From: MedAcidi-G1 sp000817085
GTDB lineage: Bacteria; Actinomycetota; Acidimicrobiia; Acidimicrobiales; MedAcidi-G1
Reading direction: 5' to 3'
NCBI GenBank assembly: GCA_045568635.1
Contig: JBJLAO010000003.1
Coordinates: 248,001 to 312,000 of the forward strand
DNA length: 64,000 bases
Below the pieces are notes generated by a model. It was given only the letters and a program-made list of their open reading frames with translations, was not told where the DNA came from and made no database searches. Within the stretch, counting starts at the first letter, position 1. Each line of letters opens with the position of its first letter. This document shows, piece after piece, positions 44,285 to 53,854 of this stretch. The position numbers were made by a program, and so were the translations under genes.

Positions 44285-45277
44285 TTAAGAATTCCTCTTT
44301 CTAAGAAATACCTTATTGGCTGCTGCTGTTTGAATGGCAAAAATTGGGTTTATAACTTTTGGGCCATTGCGTAAAACTGTAGCCTTTGCTGATTCATTTT
44401 CTCCCATTACAAAATCTCTTTCTCCATCAAATGCCAATGCCCCAGGGCCATTAAGCTCAATGCTCTCACCAAGTTGAACTTCTTTAATATCTACGATTCC
44501 GACTTCAGATACTGAGCCCGGCATGATGGGCGCATAAACACTTTCGGTGGCTGACGGGTCACAAATAACTGAAACGGCTAATTCATCATCAAAATAAACG
44601 GGGTTACTTCGTCCGGCGATTGAAGCAAGCCCTATACAAGCTGGGTTAGCGATTGCAGCCAAAACTTGTTTTACTGAATCTGATTTAATTACAGCTCTAC
44701 TGCCAGTCAACCGCTCATCTACTAGAACAACATCAACCAAAGCCAAATCTTTACTTCCGTTAGGTAATTCTACGTGTATTACCTTTGCCTGATGAGACAC
44801 TTCCTCAATGCTTAAATGGTTTGAAGCAATCAGACCTGCTGCGGTACCAGCAACTGTTGGGTCCACCATGAAAGGAAAAACGTTGTTAGTGCCTGTGGAA
44901 ATTGGCAACAACGGAACATCTCTCCAGCCCAAGACCAAGTCTCGCTGTGTGCCATCACCTCCTAAAGAAATAACGGATTTAACTCCTTCTTCTTTAAATA
45001 TTTTTGCTGCTTCAGTAGTATCTGTTCTTCTGCCTTCAGGGTGAAATAATATTTCTTCGATTTTGCCGTCTAAATTTAAACCTTCTACGGCTCTTATTGT
45101 TAAATTCCTGAAGTCATTAGCCAAAAGAATTTTCTCTGCACCAGCATCTATGGCACCGAGTACACAGCGTTTTAAAATTTCTATTTTGCTTCTATCGCTA
45201 TTTAGCGATGCTGCAGATACAAACCTTCGCACATCTTTACCCGCTAAAGGATTTGCTATCAATCCAACTGTCGTCAC
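44285..45277 (-). CDS. acoX: AcoX-like ATP-NAD-kinase-family protein
   Basis: A 330-residue diacylglycerol/NAD-kinase-fold protein. GLIANPLAGKDVRR at the N-terminus and the SLGGDGTQRD nucleotide motif (GGDGT) are present, then STGTNNVFPF. This is the AcoX type, found within acetoin dehydrogenase operons with unknown biochemical role. GTG 45277 is the start. Its position between acoB and acoC supports acetoin rather than pyruvate or branched-chain substrates. Confidence 0.85.
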   Translation of the reverse strand: MTTVGLIANPLAGKDVRRFVSAASLNSDRSKIEILKRCVLGAIDAGAEKILLANDFRNLTIRAVEGLNLDGKIEEILFHPEGRRTDTTEAAKIFKEEGVKSVISLGGDGTQRDLVLGWRDVPLLPISTGTNNVFPFMVDPTVAGTAAGLIASNHLSIEEVSHQAKVIHVELPNGSKDLALVDVVLVDERLTGSRAVIKSDSVKQVLAAIANPACIGLASIAGRSNPVYFDDELAVSVICDPSATESVYAPIMPGSVSEVGIVDIKEVQLGESIELNGPGALAFDGERDFVMGENESAKATVLRNGPKVINPIFAIQTAAANKVFLRKRNS

Positions 45278-45290
45278 CTGTTTTAAAACC

Positions 45291-46325
45291 TCAAAATAGG
45301 TTCTTTATGCCAGCAGATATACGTTCTGCGTCGGGAATATACTTTTTCTCCAAAACTGGACTAAATGGTACTGGGCTAAAGGGAGCTGCAACTCTTTCTA
45401 TTGGGGCATCAAGATAATCAAAAGCTTTTTCCTGAATCTGAGCAGCTATCTCTGCTCCGATACCACCAAATCTAACTGCTTCATGAACTATTACTAGGTG
45501 ACCGGTTTTGCTAACCGATTCCACTATCAAATCAATATCAAGTGGTTGAACTGTACGCGGATTTATCAATTCACAATCTATCCCCTCATCAGAAAGTGTT
45601 TCTGCCGCTTTTGTAGCTTCTTCTACCATTCTCCCTATTGCGACAACAGTTGCATCACTACCTTCTCGAACAATATGTCCTTTCCCCAGAGGGATCTCAA
45701 ACAATTCTTCTGGAACGTGACATGCATCACCAAGTTTTCTTTTGTTAATAATAAAAACTGTCGGATTATCTTCACGAATACAAGCTGTCAAAAGACCCTT
45801 AACTTCATATGCATCTGAAGGCATAACTACTTTTAAACCCGGTACATGACAAAGCATAGCTTCAAGGCTTTGACTGTGTTGAGCCGCTGCTGAAAGCCCT
45901 CCTCCTCCAGCTGTAGTAATTGTTAGGGGCAACTTGGCTCCCCCACCAAACATGTACTTGAGCTTGGCCGCCTGATTAACTATCTGGTCCATCGCTACAC
46001 ATATAAAATCCATAAACATCAAATCAACAACAGGACGAAGACCTTGGACCGCTGCCCCTATACCAAGACCTATGATTGCTTGTTCCGCTATTGGAGTGTC
46101 CACAACTCTGTCTTCACCAAACTCTGGTTGGAGACCACGGTAATATCCAAAAACTCCTCCATGCGCACCGACATCTTCACCTGCTATAAAAACAGATTCG
46201 TCTTCTCTCATTATCTGTGCCATAGTCTCTACTACTGCCGCCCCATAACCAAGCTTCCGTTCACCGTCTTTCTCTTCAGTGCCGCCTGATTCATTAGCTC
46301 CTTCAAAAATGTTGTCTGGACTCAT
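45291..46325 (-). CDS. acoB: Acetoin dehydrogenase E1 component, beta subunit
   Basis: A 344-residue transketolase-type beta subunit, with FIAGEDVGAHGGVFG, DTPIAEQAIIGLGIGAA, GGGGLSAAAQHSQSLEAM and the C-terminal VHEAVRFGGIGAEIAAQI. An N-terminal acidic extension of about 20 residues precedes the conserved region. It forms an alpha2beta2 ThDP enzyme with AcoA. Its ATG overlaps the acoA stop by 4 nt. Confidence 0.92.
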   Translation of the reverse strand: MSPDNIFEGANESGGTEEKDGERKLGYGAAVVETMAQIMREDESVFIAGEDVGAHGGVFGYYRGLQPEFGEDRVVDTPIAEQAIIGLGIGAAVQGLRPVVDLMFMDFICVAMDQIVNQAAKLKYMFGGGAKLPLTITTAGGGGLSAAAQHSQSLEAMLCHVPGLKVVMPSDAYEVKGLLTACIREDNPTVFIINKRKLGDACHVPEELFEIPLGKGHIVREGSDATVVAIGRMVEEATKAAETLSDEGIDCELINPRTVQPLDIDLIVESVSKTGHLVIVHEAVRFGGIGAEIAAQIQEKAFDYLDAPIERVAAPFSPVPFSPVLEKKYIPDAERISAGIKNLF

Positions 46326-47302
46326 GAAGGTTCTCTTTTCGAATAGACATCAAGTAACATTTCTTCCACTTCAGGAAATGGGCTCTCCTCAGCAAATTCG
46401 ACAGACTTGTCAACTTCTTTTTGAATTTCATCTTTAATGGCTTGAAGTGAATCTGCACTCATCACTCCTGATTCAATTAAACGAGCCTCGTGAACCAATA
46501 AAGGGTCACGTTTTTTCATTTCTTCTACTTCTTCATCTGTTCGATAATTCGAAGCTGTTCCCTTGACTCCAACATGATCGTAGAAACGGTAAGTTTTACA
46601 CTCGAGCATCATAGGGCCTTCGCCGCTTCTTATTTTTTCAATCGCTAATGAAGCCGCTTCAAAAACTGCCACACAATCCATTCCATCAACAATTGCTCCA
46701 GGGAAACCATAGGCAGCAGCTCTTTCAATTACGTCTGTAATAGCCATGGTCCTATGTCGCGGGCTGTATTCGGCGTATTCATTATTCTCACATATAAAAA
46801 GCATTGGTAGTGATAAAGCCGCTGCCATATTAGCTGCTTCATGGAACGCTCCGATATTTGTCGCACCATCTCCGAAAAACGATACTGAAATTAGACCGTT
46901 ACCGGTCAACCTATTTGCAAATGCCGCACCAACTGCTATTGGTACTCCAGCTCCAACTATTCCATTAGCGCCCAACATCGCTAGATCTAAATCACAAATA
47001 TGCATAGACCCACCTTTGCCATTGCAATAACCTGTGGCTTTACCCATAAGTTCAGCCATCATTCGATTAAAATCTCCACCTTTAGCAAGTAGGTGACCGT
47101 GGCCTCGATGTGTGCTTGTTATCTGATCTTCATTCTTGAGCGCTGCACAAACACCTGCTGCCACTGCTTCTTCACCGACATACAGGTGGAGAAAACCCGG
47201 CAGACGTGCAGATTCAGCTAAACGACCAGCTTCTTCTTCGAACAGTCGAACTCTTACCATCCGTTTGTACAAGTCAATAAGAATTTCGTCAGTTATATCC
47301 AT
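46322..47302 (-). CDS. acoA: Acetoin dehydrogenase E1 component, alpha subunit
   Basis: A 326-residue ThDP-binding alpha subunit. STHRGHGHLLAKGGD binds the cofactor phosphate; the GDG-N ThDP motif is FFGDGATNIGAFHEAANMAAA, and ENNEYAEYSP follows. First gene of the operon. It cleaves acetoin to acetaldehyde and acetyl-CoA with AcoB and E2; E3 (lipoamide dehydrogenase) is not encoded here. Confidence 0.92.
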   Translation of the reverse strand: MDITDEILIDLYKRMVRVRLFEEEAGRLAESARLPGFLHLYVGEEAVAAGVCAALKNEDQITSTHRGHGHLLAKGGDFNRMMAELMGKATGYCNGKGGSMHICDLDLAMLGANGIVGAGVPIAVGAAFANRLTGNGLISVSFFGDGATNIGAFHEAANMAAALSLPMLFICENNEYAEYSPRHRTMAITDVIERAAAYGFPGAIVDGMDCVAVFEAASLAIEKIRSGEGPMMLECKTYRFYDHVGVKGTASNYRTDEEVEEMKKRDPLLVHEARLIESGVMSADSLQAIKDEIQKEVDKSVEFAEESPFPEVEEMLLDVYSKREPS

Positions 47303-47402
47303 AAATGTCTTTCTAAAACTTAAATTTGATTCTTAATGATTTTTCTAAATAAAAATCCAAACATTTGACCTTATTTGATTTTTTATAAGAAAAGCTCACA
47401 TA

Positions 47403-47434
47403 TCAGACCTTATTATGGTCTGACCGTTAGACCA
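47403..47434. promoter_or_regulatory. Nested inverted repeats upstream of acoA, candidate operator
   Basis: TCAGACC (47403-47409) and GGTCTGA (47417-47423) form a perfect 7-bp pair with a 7-nt spacer; TGGTCT (47416-47421) and AGACCA (47429-47434) form a second 6-bp pair with a 7-nt spacer. The shared core TGGTCTGACC resembles GntR/FadR-type sites. It lies 100-130 nt upstream of acoA. It could also be a weak terminator of the Rieske gene, but no T run follows on that strand. Confidence 0.45.
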
Positions 47435-47464
47435 AATTTTTCTTTTAATTATATTTTTCCTAAC

Positions 47465-48841
47465 TCAAAAATTTAAATAATCTTTGACTCTCATCTGCAA
47501 ATGCCTGATTCTGACCTCTTGGTAATTGCCAAGAGTCTCCCCTCGTTTAAAACTTGATTTAAATCCACGGGTTTGCGCCGCTAAATTTGAAGTGTCTTGA
47601 TCATAAATAGCTCCCAAAGATCCAACTGCTTCAACCAAGGTATAACTTTCTTCTACATCAAGATTTACGGGATCAGGCGGTCGTGGATGATGCCCATCCT
47701 CGGGTTTAGGGCGAAGAAAAATGAGATCAAAATTACAGTAATCGGGGTCAACTGGATCGGGCCTAAACCGGTAAACCATTGGCAAGGTCAACCCAGGAAA
47801 GAAAAAAGCATTTGGAAAAAGAAAATACTCAATTGAATCGATTGTCTCAGAAGTAGTTAAACCTGAAAAATCTTTTCCATATTTCTCCTCGTAATCTTTT
47901 TGCAAGAGTTCTGCATAATAATCTCTTGCTTTTACCCCATCAGGAAGTTTAGGTACAGAATCTCCATCCAATTTTCCTTTTAAGAGCCGTTCCAAACGTT
48001 CTTGTTCATCGACGCCTATTTCAGTTGAACCATTTCGTGAACCAATAGTGTGCACAAATCTAGTTACGTTTTCTCCAAAGACATCGTACTGAGTTGGAGC
48101 TTCTGTCCCAGGTTTACCACCTGCGTGAGTTTCTCTAATGTGATAAGCCTCTATAAATGCTTCTGCTGAAGCTTTCCAATTCGCTGGCAGACGTTTGCAA
48201 ACATGGGTTTCTATGTATCTATTTTCAAGATCCCAGTGTGAGAAGTGTTCCGGCAAAACTCCTAAGTATTGTTCGAGCGGTTGTGCATCTTGATCAAAAT
48301 TTACAAAGACGAACCCCGCCCAAAGTCCTACCTTTAATTCCGGCAGCTTGTGGCTTTCCGCATCTACGTGAGGAAAATCCCACTCTTGTGGCAAATCAAT
48401 CAATTCCCCCTCTAAAGACCAAGTCCAACCATGAAATGGGCATCTTAGGCCTTGTGTGGTACCACAAGTTGCTGGTGGTTTTAGTTGTGTTCCTCTGTGC
48501 ATACATGCGTTGTAATAGGCTTTTATGCTTCCATCATCTGCACGAACAACCACCGCTGACAATTGGCCAATATCGTAAACATAGTAATCACCCGGTTCAG
48601 GAATATGTTCTTCTCGACAAGCCCATTGCCAGACTTTTGGCCAAAGAAACTCAAACTCTTGTTCCAACCTTTCATGTGACGTGTACCAGTCATATGGAAT
48701 ATCCTCATCTCCTAGAAAAACATACGACTCTTCAAGAAGAGGCGGGGCTACACCAGAACCGTCTGCGAGCAAATGATCCCTAAGGCTTGGTCCTGGGGCT
48801 CTAGCTTTGCCCAAATCATGAACTTTTTTTCTTTTAACCAT
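47465..48841 (-). CDS. Rieske-type oxygenase, alpha subunit
   Basis: A 458-residue oxygenase. The Rieske centre CMHRG and CPFHGWTW (Cys-x-His, then Cys-x2-His) is near residue 115, and the mononuclear iron motif EAFIEAYHIRETH carries His, His and, later, an Asp. It belongs to the aromatic ring-hydroxylating/betaine-oxygenase superfamily. No ferredoxin reductase or beta subunit is adjacent. Divergently placed (103 nt) from two dimethylglycine-dehydrogenase-like genes, it might demethylate glycine betaine or a related quaternary amine (inference); ring hydroxylation is the alternative. Confidence 0.88.
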   Translation of the reverse strand: MVKRKKVHDLGKARAPGPSLRDHLLADGSGVAPPLLEESYVFLGDEDIPYDWYTSHERLEQEFEFLWPKVWQWACREEHIPEPGDYYVYDIGQLSAVVVRADDGSIKAYYNACMHRGTQLKPPATCGTTQGLRCPFHGWTWSLEGELIDLPQEWDFPHVDAESHKLPELKVGLWAGFVFVNFDQDAQPLEQYLGVLPEHFSHWDLENRYIETHVCKRLPANWKASAEAFIEAYHIRETHAGGKPGTEAPTQYDVFGENVTRFVHTIGSRNGSTEIGVDEQERLERLLKGKLDGDSVPKLPDGVKARDYYAELLQKDYEEKYGKDFSGLTTSETIDSIEYFLFPNAFFFPGLTLPMVYRFRPDPVDPDYCNFDLIFLRPKPEDGHHPRPPDPVNLDVEESYTLVEAVGSLGAIYDQDTSNLAAQTRGFKSSFKRGETLGNYQEVRIRHLQMRVKDYLNF

Positions 48842-48974
48842 GAATTAACTTTCGTTCAATACGAATCTACTGAACCTATTTATTTAGTGCTAGACCAGAT
48901 CAATAGAAAAATAAAAATACTCTTAAAAAGTAGTCAAAATTGTTTTGGTAGAGCATCGAGTCTATGTTTCACAT

Positions 48975-51422
48975 ATGCCGAAAGAACTTCCCGATAGAGC
49001 CCAAGTTGTAATAGTCGGTGGTGGAATAATTGGTGCAAGCATTGCATACCATTTAACAAAACGGGGAATCTTTGACGTCGTTATTCTTGAACAAGGGCAA
49101 CTGACTGGGGGAACAACCTGGCATGCTGCCGGTCTGGTTTCTCAACTTAAATCAACTTATTCACTGACTAAGTTGGCGACATATTCTGCTCAATTATTTG
49201 AAGAATTAGAAGAAGAAACCGGACAAGCAACCGGTTATAGAACACCAGGCTCAATCTCAGTTGCAGCGGATCAAGAAAGATGGGAAGAACTCAAAAGAGG
49301 GATCTCTATGGCTTCGACAGTTGGCGTTGATATTCGTGAGATAGAAATGGATGAATTAAAAGAATTTTGGCCCCTGATAAATCTTGATGATTTAGTAGGG
49401 GCTCTCTATATTCCAAAAGATGGTGTCACTTCGCCGGTAGATACAACTATGGCTTTAATAAAAGGAGCTAGGAATGGTGGCGCTCAAGTTTTCGAAGGTG
49501 TATCGGTTAAATCACTAACTAAGAAAAATGGTATTTGTACAGGTGTCGAAACCGAAGATGGTCTGAAAATTGAAGCTGAAACTGTTGTAATGGCTGGCGG
49601 CATGTGGACGAGACAGTTGGCTCAGACAATAGGAATTAATGTTCCGCTGCAAGCCTGCGAACACTTTTATATAGTTACCGAGCCGTTGGAGCAAGTTCCA
49701 AAGGGTATGCCTACTCTTCGGGATCCTGGGAATTACACATATTTCAAGGAAGAGACTGGCAAAATAATGGCGGGTTTTTTCGAACCGCGAGCAAAAATAT
49801 GGAATCTTGAAGAGATACCAAGAGATTTTTCATTTGGAACTCTCCCTGAAGATTGGGAACATATAGGTCCAATATTTGAATCTGCTTGTCGAAGGGTTCC
49901 AGCTTTAGCCGATACGGGTATTCAACTTTTTTTTAATGGACCGGAAGCTTTTACGCCTGATGGAACTTTTTATTTAGGAGAATCGCCTGAAGTTGAAAAA
50001 TGCTTTGTTGCATCGGGTTTCAACTCGGTCGGCATTCAAAGTGCTGGTGGTGTTGGATGGGTTCTTGCAGACTGGATAATTGATGGACAAGCACCCATGG
50101 ATTTAACAGGTGTAGATATTTCGCGTGCATTTAGCTTTCAAAGTGACCTTTCTTATCTTGAAGATCGTATTTCAGAATCACTCGGACTTTTATATGCAAT
50201 GCATTGGCCTTTCAGACAATATGAATCGGCAAGAGGTATAAGAACCAGCGCTCTGCACAATTGTTTGGATTCAGAAGGTGCGGTATTCGGCGAAACGGCA
50301 GGCTGGGAACGTCCAAACTGGTATGCGAAAAAGGGGCAAGACCGTGTGTACGAATACTCTTACGGAAAACAAAACTGGCACACAAATATGCTTGCCGAAT
50401 GTAAAACGGTTAGAGAGGCTGTTGGAGTTTTTGATCAAAGTTCTTTCGCAAAATTCTCCGTAACAGGAACTGAGGCATTAAAAGTTTTAAATTCGATTAG
50501 CGCAAATGAAATAGATGTTGAACCTGGTCGCGGGGTTTACACCCAATGGCTCAACAATCGCGGTGGAATCGAAGCTGATTTAACTATCAATAGAATTGAA
50601 GAAAATAAATTTTGGGTTATCACTTCTGCTGCTTCTCAAACTAAAGATCTTTCATGGTTGATGCGAGCTGGTAAGGAAAAATCTGTAACAATTGAAGATA
50701 TTACTGAAGATTTTTCGGTAATTGGAGTTATGGGACCCTATGCGAGAGACACTCTGAGTCCTATTTCTTCTATTGACTTATCGAATGAAAACTTCTCTTT
50801 TGGATCTATAAAACCTCTAAAAATTGCTGGAGTTGAATGTCAGGCTCTACGGATGAGTTACGTAGGTGAACTTGGTTGGGAGCTATACATTCCGACAATC
50901 AACGCTGTAAATGTTTTTGAAGAGATTTTGATGTCAGGCAGGACCTATGAAATTGGTCTCGCTGGTTACCATGCTATGAACTCTCTAAGGCTGGAATCAG
51001 GTTATCGACATTGGGGTCATGACATTACAGCCATGGATACTCCTCTTGAAGCCGGATTAAGTTTCGCTGTAGCGTGGGATAAGCCAAATGGATTTGTTGG
51101 AAAAGACTCTCTGATAAATCAGCGGGACCAGGTCAGAACAAAAAAACTACTCCAATTCAGAATTGAAGATAAAGAAACCTTGACCTATCACGACGATCCC
51201 ATTTTCCGCGACGGGGAACTCGTAGGAACATCAACTGGAGGGATGTGGAGCTACACAGAAGACCGCTGTCTTACCATGGGATATGCGAATAGTGAAGATG
51301 GCGTTACCCAATCTTGGATTGATTCAGGAACATGGGAAATTGAAGTGGCAACGCGCCGTTTAAAAGTAACTCCCTCCATAAAAAGTTTCTATGATCCAGC
51401 TAAAGAAAAAATTCGCTTGTAA
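48975..51422 (+). CDS. FAD-dependent dimethylglycine/sarcosine dehydrogenase-like protein with GcvT domain
   Basis: An 815-residue protein in the DMGDH/SARDH family. The N-terminal half is a DAO-type flavin domain: VVIVGGGIIGASIAYHL binds the nucleotide, and GGTTWHAAGL carries the His that attaches FAD covalently in relatives. The second half is an aminomethyltransferase (GcvT) domain (RMSYVGELGWELYIP). It oxidatively demethylates N-methylated amines and passes formaldehyde to tetrahydrofolate. ATG 48975 is preferred over a TTG at 48945. Same family and layout as the next gene, which follows 20 nt later. Confidence 0.9.
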   Translation: MPKELPDRAQVVIVGGGIIGASIAYHLTKRGIFDVVILEQGQLTGGTTWHAAGLVSQLKSTYSLTKLATYSAQLFEELEEETGQATGYRTPGSISVAADQERWEELKRGISMASTVGVDIREIEMDELKEFWPLINLDDLVGALYIPKDGVTSPVDTTMALIKGARNGGAQVFEGVSVKSLTKKNGICTGVETEDGLKIEAETVVMAGGMWTRQLAQTIGINVPLQACEHFYIVTEPLEQVPKGMPTLRDPGNYTYFKEETGKIMAGFFEPRAKIWNLEEIPRDFSFGTLPEDWEHIGPIFESACRRVPALADTGIQLFFNGPEAFTPDGTFYLGESPEVEKCFVASGFNSVGIQSAGGVGWVLADWIIDGQAPMDLTGVDISRAFSFQSDLSYLEDRISESLGLLYAMHWPFRQYESARGIRTSALHNCLDSEGAVFGETAGWERPNWYAKKGQDRVYEYSYGKQNWHTNMLAECKTVREAVGVFDQSSFAKFSVTGTEALKVLNSISANEIDVEPGRGVYTQWLNNRGGIEADLTINRIEENKFWVITSAASQTKDLSWLMRAGKEKSVTIEDITEDFSVIGVMGPYARDTLSPISSIDLSNENFSFGSIKPLKIAGVECQALRMSYVGELGWELYIPTINAVNVFEEILMSGRTYEIGLAGYHAMNSLRLESGYRHWGHDITAMDTPLEAGLSFAVAWDKPNGFVGKDSLINQRDQVRTKKLLQFRIEDKETLTYHDDPIFRDGELVGTSTGGMWSYTEDRCLTMGYANSEDGVTQSWIDSGTWEIEVATRRLKVTPSIKSFYDPAKEKIRL

Positions 51423-51442
51423 AACAAACTAGGAAATTAAAA

Positions 51443-53854
51443 ATGAAAGAAGAGTATCAAGCCATAGTTATTGGTGGCGGCGCAATGGGAGCTGGACTTT
51501 TATACCACCTCGCACACGAAGGTTGGAGTGACCTCTTACTTATTGAAAAAGGAGAGCTGACTTCAGGGTCAACTTGGCATGCAGCTGGACTTGTACCACA
51601 TTTCATTGGAAGTCTAAATATGGCGAAGGTGCACGCAACAGCTCCAAAACTGTACGCAGAACTCGAAGAGGAAACTGGACTTAGTGCAGGCTGGCATCCA
51701 ACGGGAGCAATTCGCTTAGCTTTATCTGAAAATGAAGTGGATTGGTTCCGTTACGTAAACGGAATGCTAAGTCTGGTTGGAGTAGAGAGTCATCTTATTT
51801 CACCAACAGAAATCCTCGACCACCACCCCTTACTGGACATAAGTGATGTAAAACTTGGTTTTTGGACACCAAATGATGGTTGGAGTGATCCAACTAGCTC
51901 AACTAATGCAATGGCAAAAGGCGCCCGTCAACTGGGGGCAGAAGTGGCACGTCATACCCTAGTAACTGACATGAATCTTTTACCTGATGGAAGATGGGAA
52001 GTGATAACTGACAAAGGTCCCGTCATAGCCGAACATGTCGTCAACGCTGCAGGTTGCTATGCCCCGCAGTTAGGAAAAATGGTCGGTTATGAAGTTCCTA
52101 TAGTTTCCGTGATTCATCAGTATTTAGTTACTGAAGCTATTCCAGAGGTAGCAGAGTTAGATTTCGACTTGCCGGTGATCCGAGATCCAAGAGCTTCCTG
52201 TTATTACAGGAGAGAAATAGATGGTCTTATAGTGGGACCATATGAACGAGAAGGAGCTGAACTATATGGAGTTGATGGAATTGATTGGGATCTTCACTTC
52301 TATCTAACACCTCCAAATCATGATGTCTTGTTGCCTTGGTTAGAGCTTGCAGCTAAAAGAATCCCTGTTTTTGCTGAAGCTGGCATACATACAACTGTTT
52401 CTGGTCCAATTACTCATACTCCGGATTCCGGATATCTTATGGGTCCTGCCCCCGGACTTAGAAATTACTGGGTTTGTGCAGGTGCTTCCATTGGAGTCAC
52501 TCAAGGTCCAGGTGCCGGCAAATATTTAGCCCAGTGGATGGTTCATGGTCAAACAGAAATAAATGTTGCTGAAATGGACCCTAGGAGATTTGGTCCGCAC
52601 ACATATCCAAAAGGTAACTATACGAGCGCTAAAGCTATTGATGAGTTTCATGAAATGTATCAGGTTCGACTTCCTGGGGAACAGCGTTTTGCTGGTAGAC
52701 CTATTAAAAAAACTCCGGTGTATGAAAAATTTGATGCTTTGGATGCACAATGGATGGAAATTTTTGGATGGGAAAGACCTCAGTATTTTGGTGTTCCCGA
52801 AGATCACTCGTTTAGACGCTCAAATGCTTTCGAGATTGTAGGTCAGGAATGTAAGAACGTTCGTGAAAATGTTGGCATTGCAGACCTGACTGCTTTTACG
52901 AAAATTGAGGTGTCTGGGAAAGATGCTTCAAATTTATTAGATCGGATGTCAGCTAACAAACTTCCTTCTATCAATGGTGGAATACGTTTAACTCACATGC
53001 TTACCCCTCTTGGTGGAATCGAGTGTGAAATGACTATTACTAAATTAGATCCCGAACGATTTTATTTAAATAGTTCGATTATGGGGGAGCTTCATGATTT
53101 GGATTGGCTCAATCAACATGTTGGAGAAGAGGAAGAGGTTCTGATTCGTGATGTTACCGACGAACTAGCGATTCTTGCTATTAGTGGGCCATTAGCACGT
53201 GATCTACTTCAACCACTAACAGTGGCAGATCTTTCTAACGAATCTTTTCCTTGGTTGACCGGTCAAGAAATTGAAATTGCTGGCGTCCCCTGTAGAGCTC
53301 TCAGAGTTAGTTATGTCGGTGAGCTTGGATGGGAATTACATCATCCAATAGAGCAAATGATTGATCTTTATACTTCTTTAATAGATTCTGGAGCGGCATA
53401 TGATTTAGGTCATTATGGATCTTATGCGATGAATTCTATGAGGATAGAAAAAGCTTATAAGGCATGGGGCTCAGAGTTGACTACTGAAATCACACCTATC
53501 GAAGCGCGCCTGGAAAGGTTTGTTGATCTTTCGCGTAGTTTTATTGGTTCTGATGCAGTAACTAAAAAGAGATCAGAAGAACTTGAAATGGTAATCGTCT
53601 ACTGTGAAGTTGAAACAAATGACACTGATTGTCGCGGCAATGAACCTATTTACGTTGGTGATAATTTAGTTGGTTTGACCACTAGTGGGGCGTGGAGTCA
53701 TACCGTCGGTAAAAGTGTCGCTTTTGCATATGTGGCACCAGAGTTGGAGGCACCTGGATCTGTTTTTGAGATTGAAATCATGAACGAAAGATGTCGTGCT
53801 ACTGTTCTCGAAGATTCAATTGTTGATCCATTTAATGAAAAAATAAGAAGGTAG
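51443..53854 (+). CDS. FAD-dependent dimethylglycine/sarcosine dehydrogenase-like protein with GcvT domain
   Basis: An 803-residue paralogue of the previous gene. It has the same N-terminal FAD fold (AIVIGGGAMGAGLLYHL, GSTWHAAGL) and C-terminal GcvT domain (RVSYVGELGWELHHP, SYAMNSMRIEKAYKAWGSE). The two differ throughout, so they are likely to act on different methylated amines or successive steps (inference). Its TAG is directly followed by the ATG of the MttB-family gene, so all three genes form an operon. Confidence 0.9.
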   Translation: MKEEYQAIVIGGGAMGAGLLYHLAHEGWSDLLLIEKGELTSGSTWHAAGLVPHFIGSLNMAKVHATAPKLYAELEEETGLSAGWHPTGAIRLALSENEVDWFRYVNGMLSLVGVESHLISPTEILDHHPLLDISDVKLGFWTPNDGWSDPTSSTNAMAKGARQLGAEVARHTLVTDMNLLPDGRWEVITDKGPVIAEHVVNAAGCYAPQLGKMVGYEVPIVSVIHQYLVTEAIPEVAELDFDLPVIRDPRASCYYRREIDGLIVGPYEREGAELYGVDGIDWDLHFYLTPPNHDVLLPWLELAAKRIPVFAEAGIHTTVSGPITHTPDSGYLMGPAPGLRNYWVCAGASIGVTQGPGAGKYLAQWMVHGQTEINVAEMDPRRFGPHTYPKGNYTSAKAIDEFHEMYQVRLPGEQRFAGRPIKKTPVYEKFDALDAQWMEIFGWERPQYFGVPEDHSFRRSNAFEIVGQECKNVRENVGIADLTAFTKIEVSGKDASNLLDRMSANKLPSINGGIRLTHMLTPLGGIECEMTITKLDPERFYLNSSIMGELHDLDWLNQHVGEEEEVLIRDVTDELAILAISGPLARDLLQPLTVADLSNESFPWLTGQEIEIAGVPCRALRVSYVGELGWELHHPIEQMIDLYTSLIDSGAAYDLGHYGSYAMNSMRIEKAYKAWGSELTTEITPIEARLERFVDLSRSFIGSDAVTKKRSEELEMVIVYCEVETNDTDCRGNEPIYVGDNLVGLTTSGAWSHTVGKSVAFAYVAPELEAPGSVFEIEIMNERCRATVLEDSIVDPFNEKIRR

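Noticed and set aside
47403..47423. Intrinsic terminator of the Rieske gene
   Set aside because: The hairpin is clear but no T run follows directly on the minus strand, so an operator is more likely.
48157..48783. Open frame of 208 codons on the plus strand inside the Rieske gene
   Set aside because: Antisense to a complete Rieske oxygenase with intact motifs; the translation has no family features.
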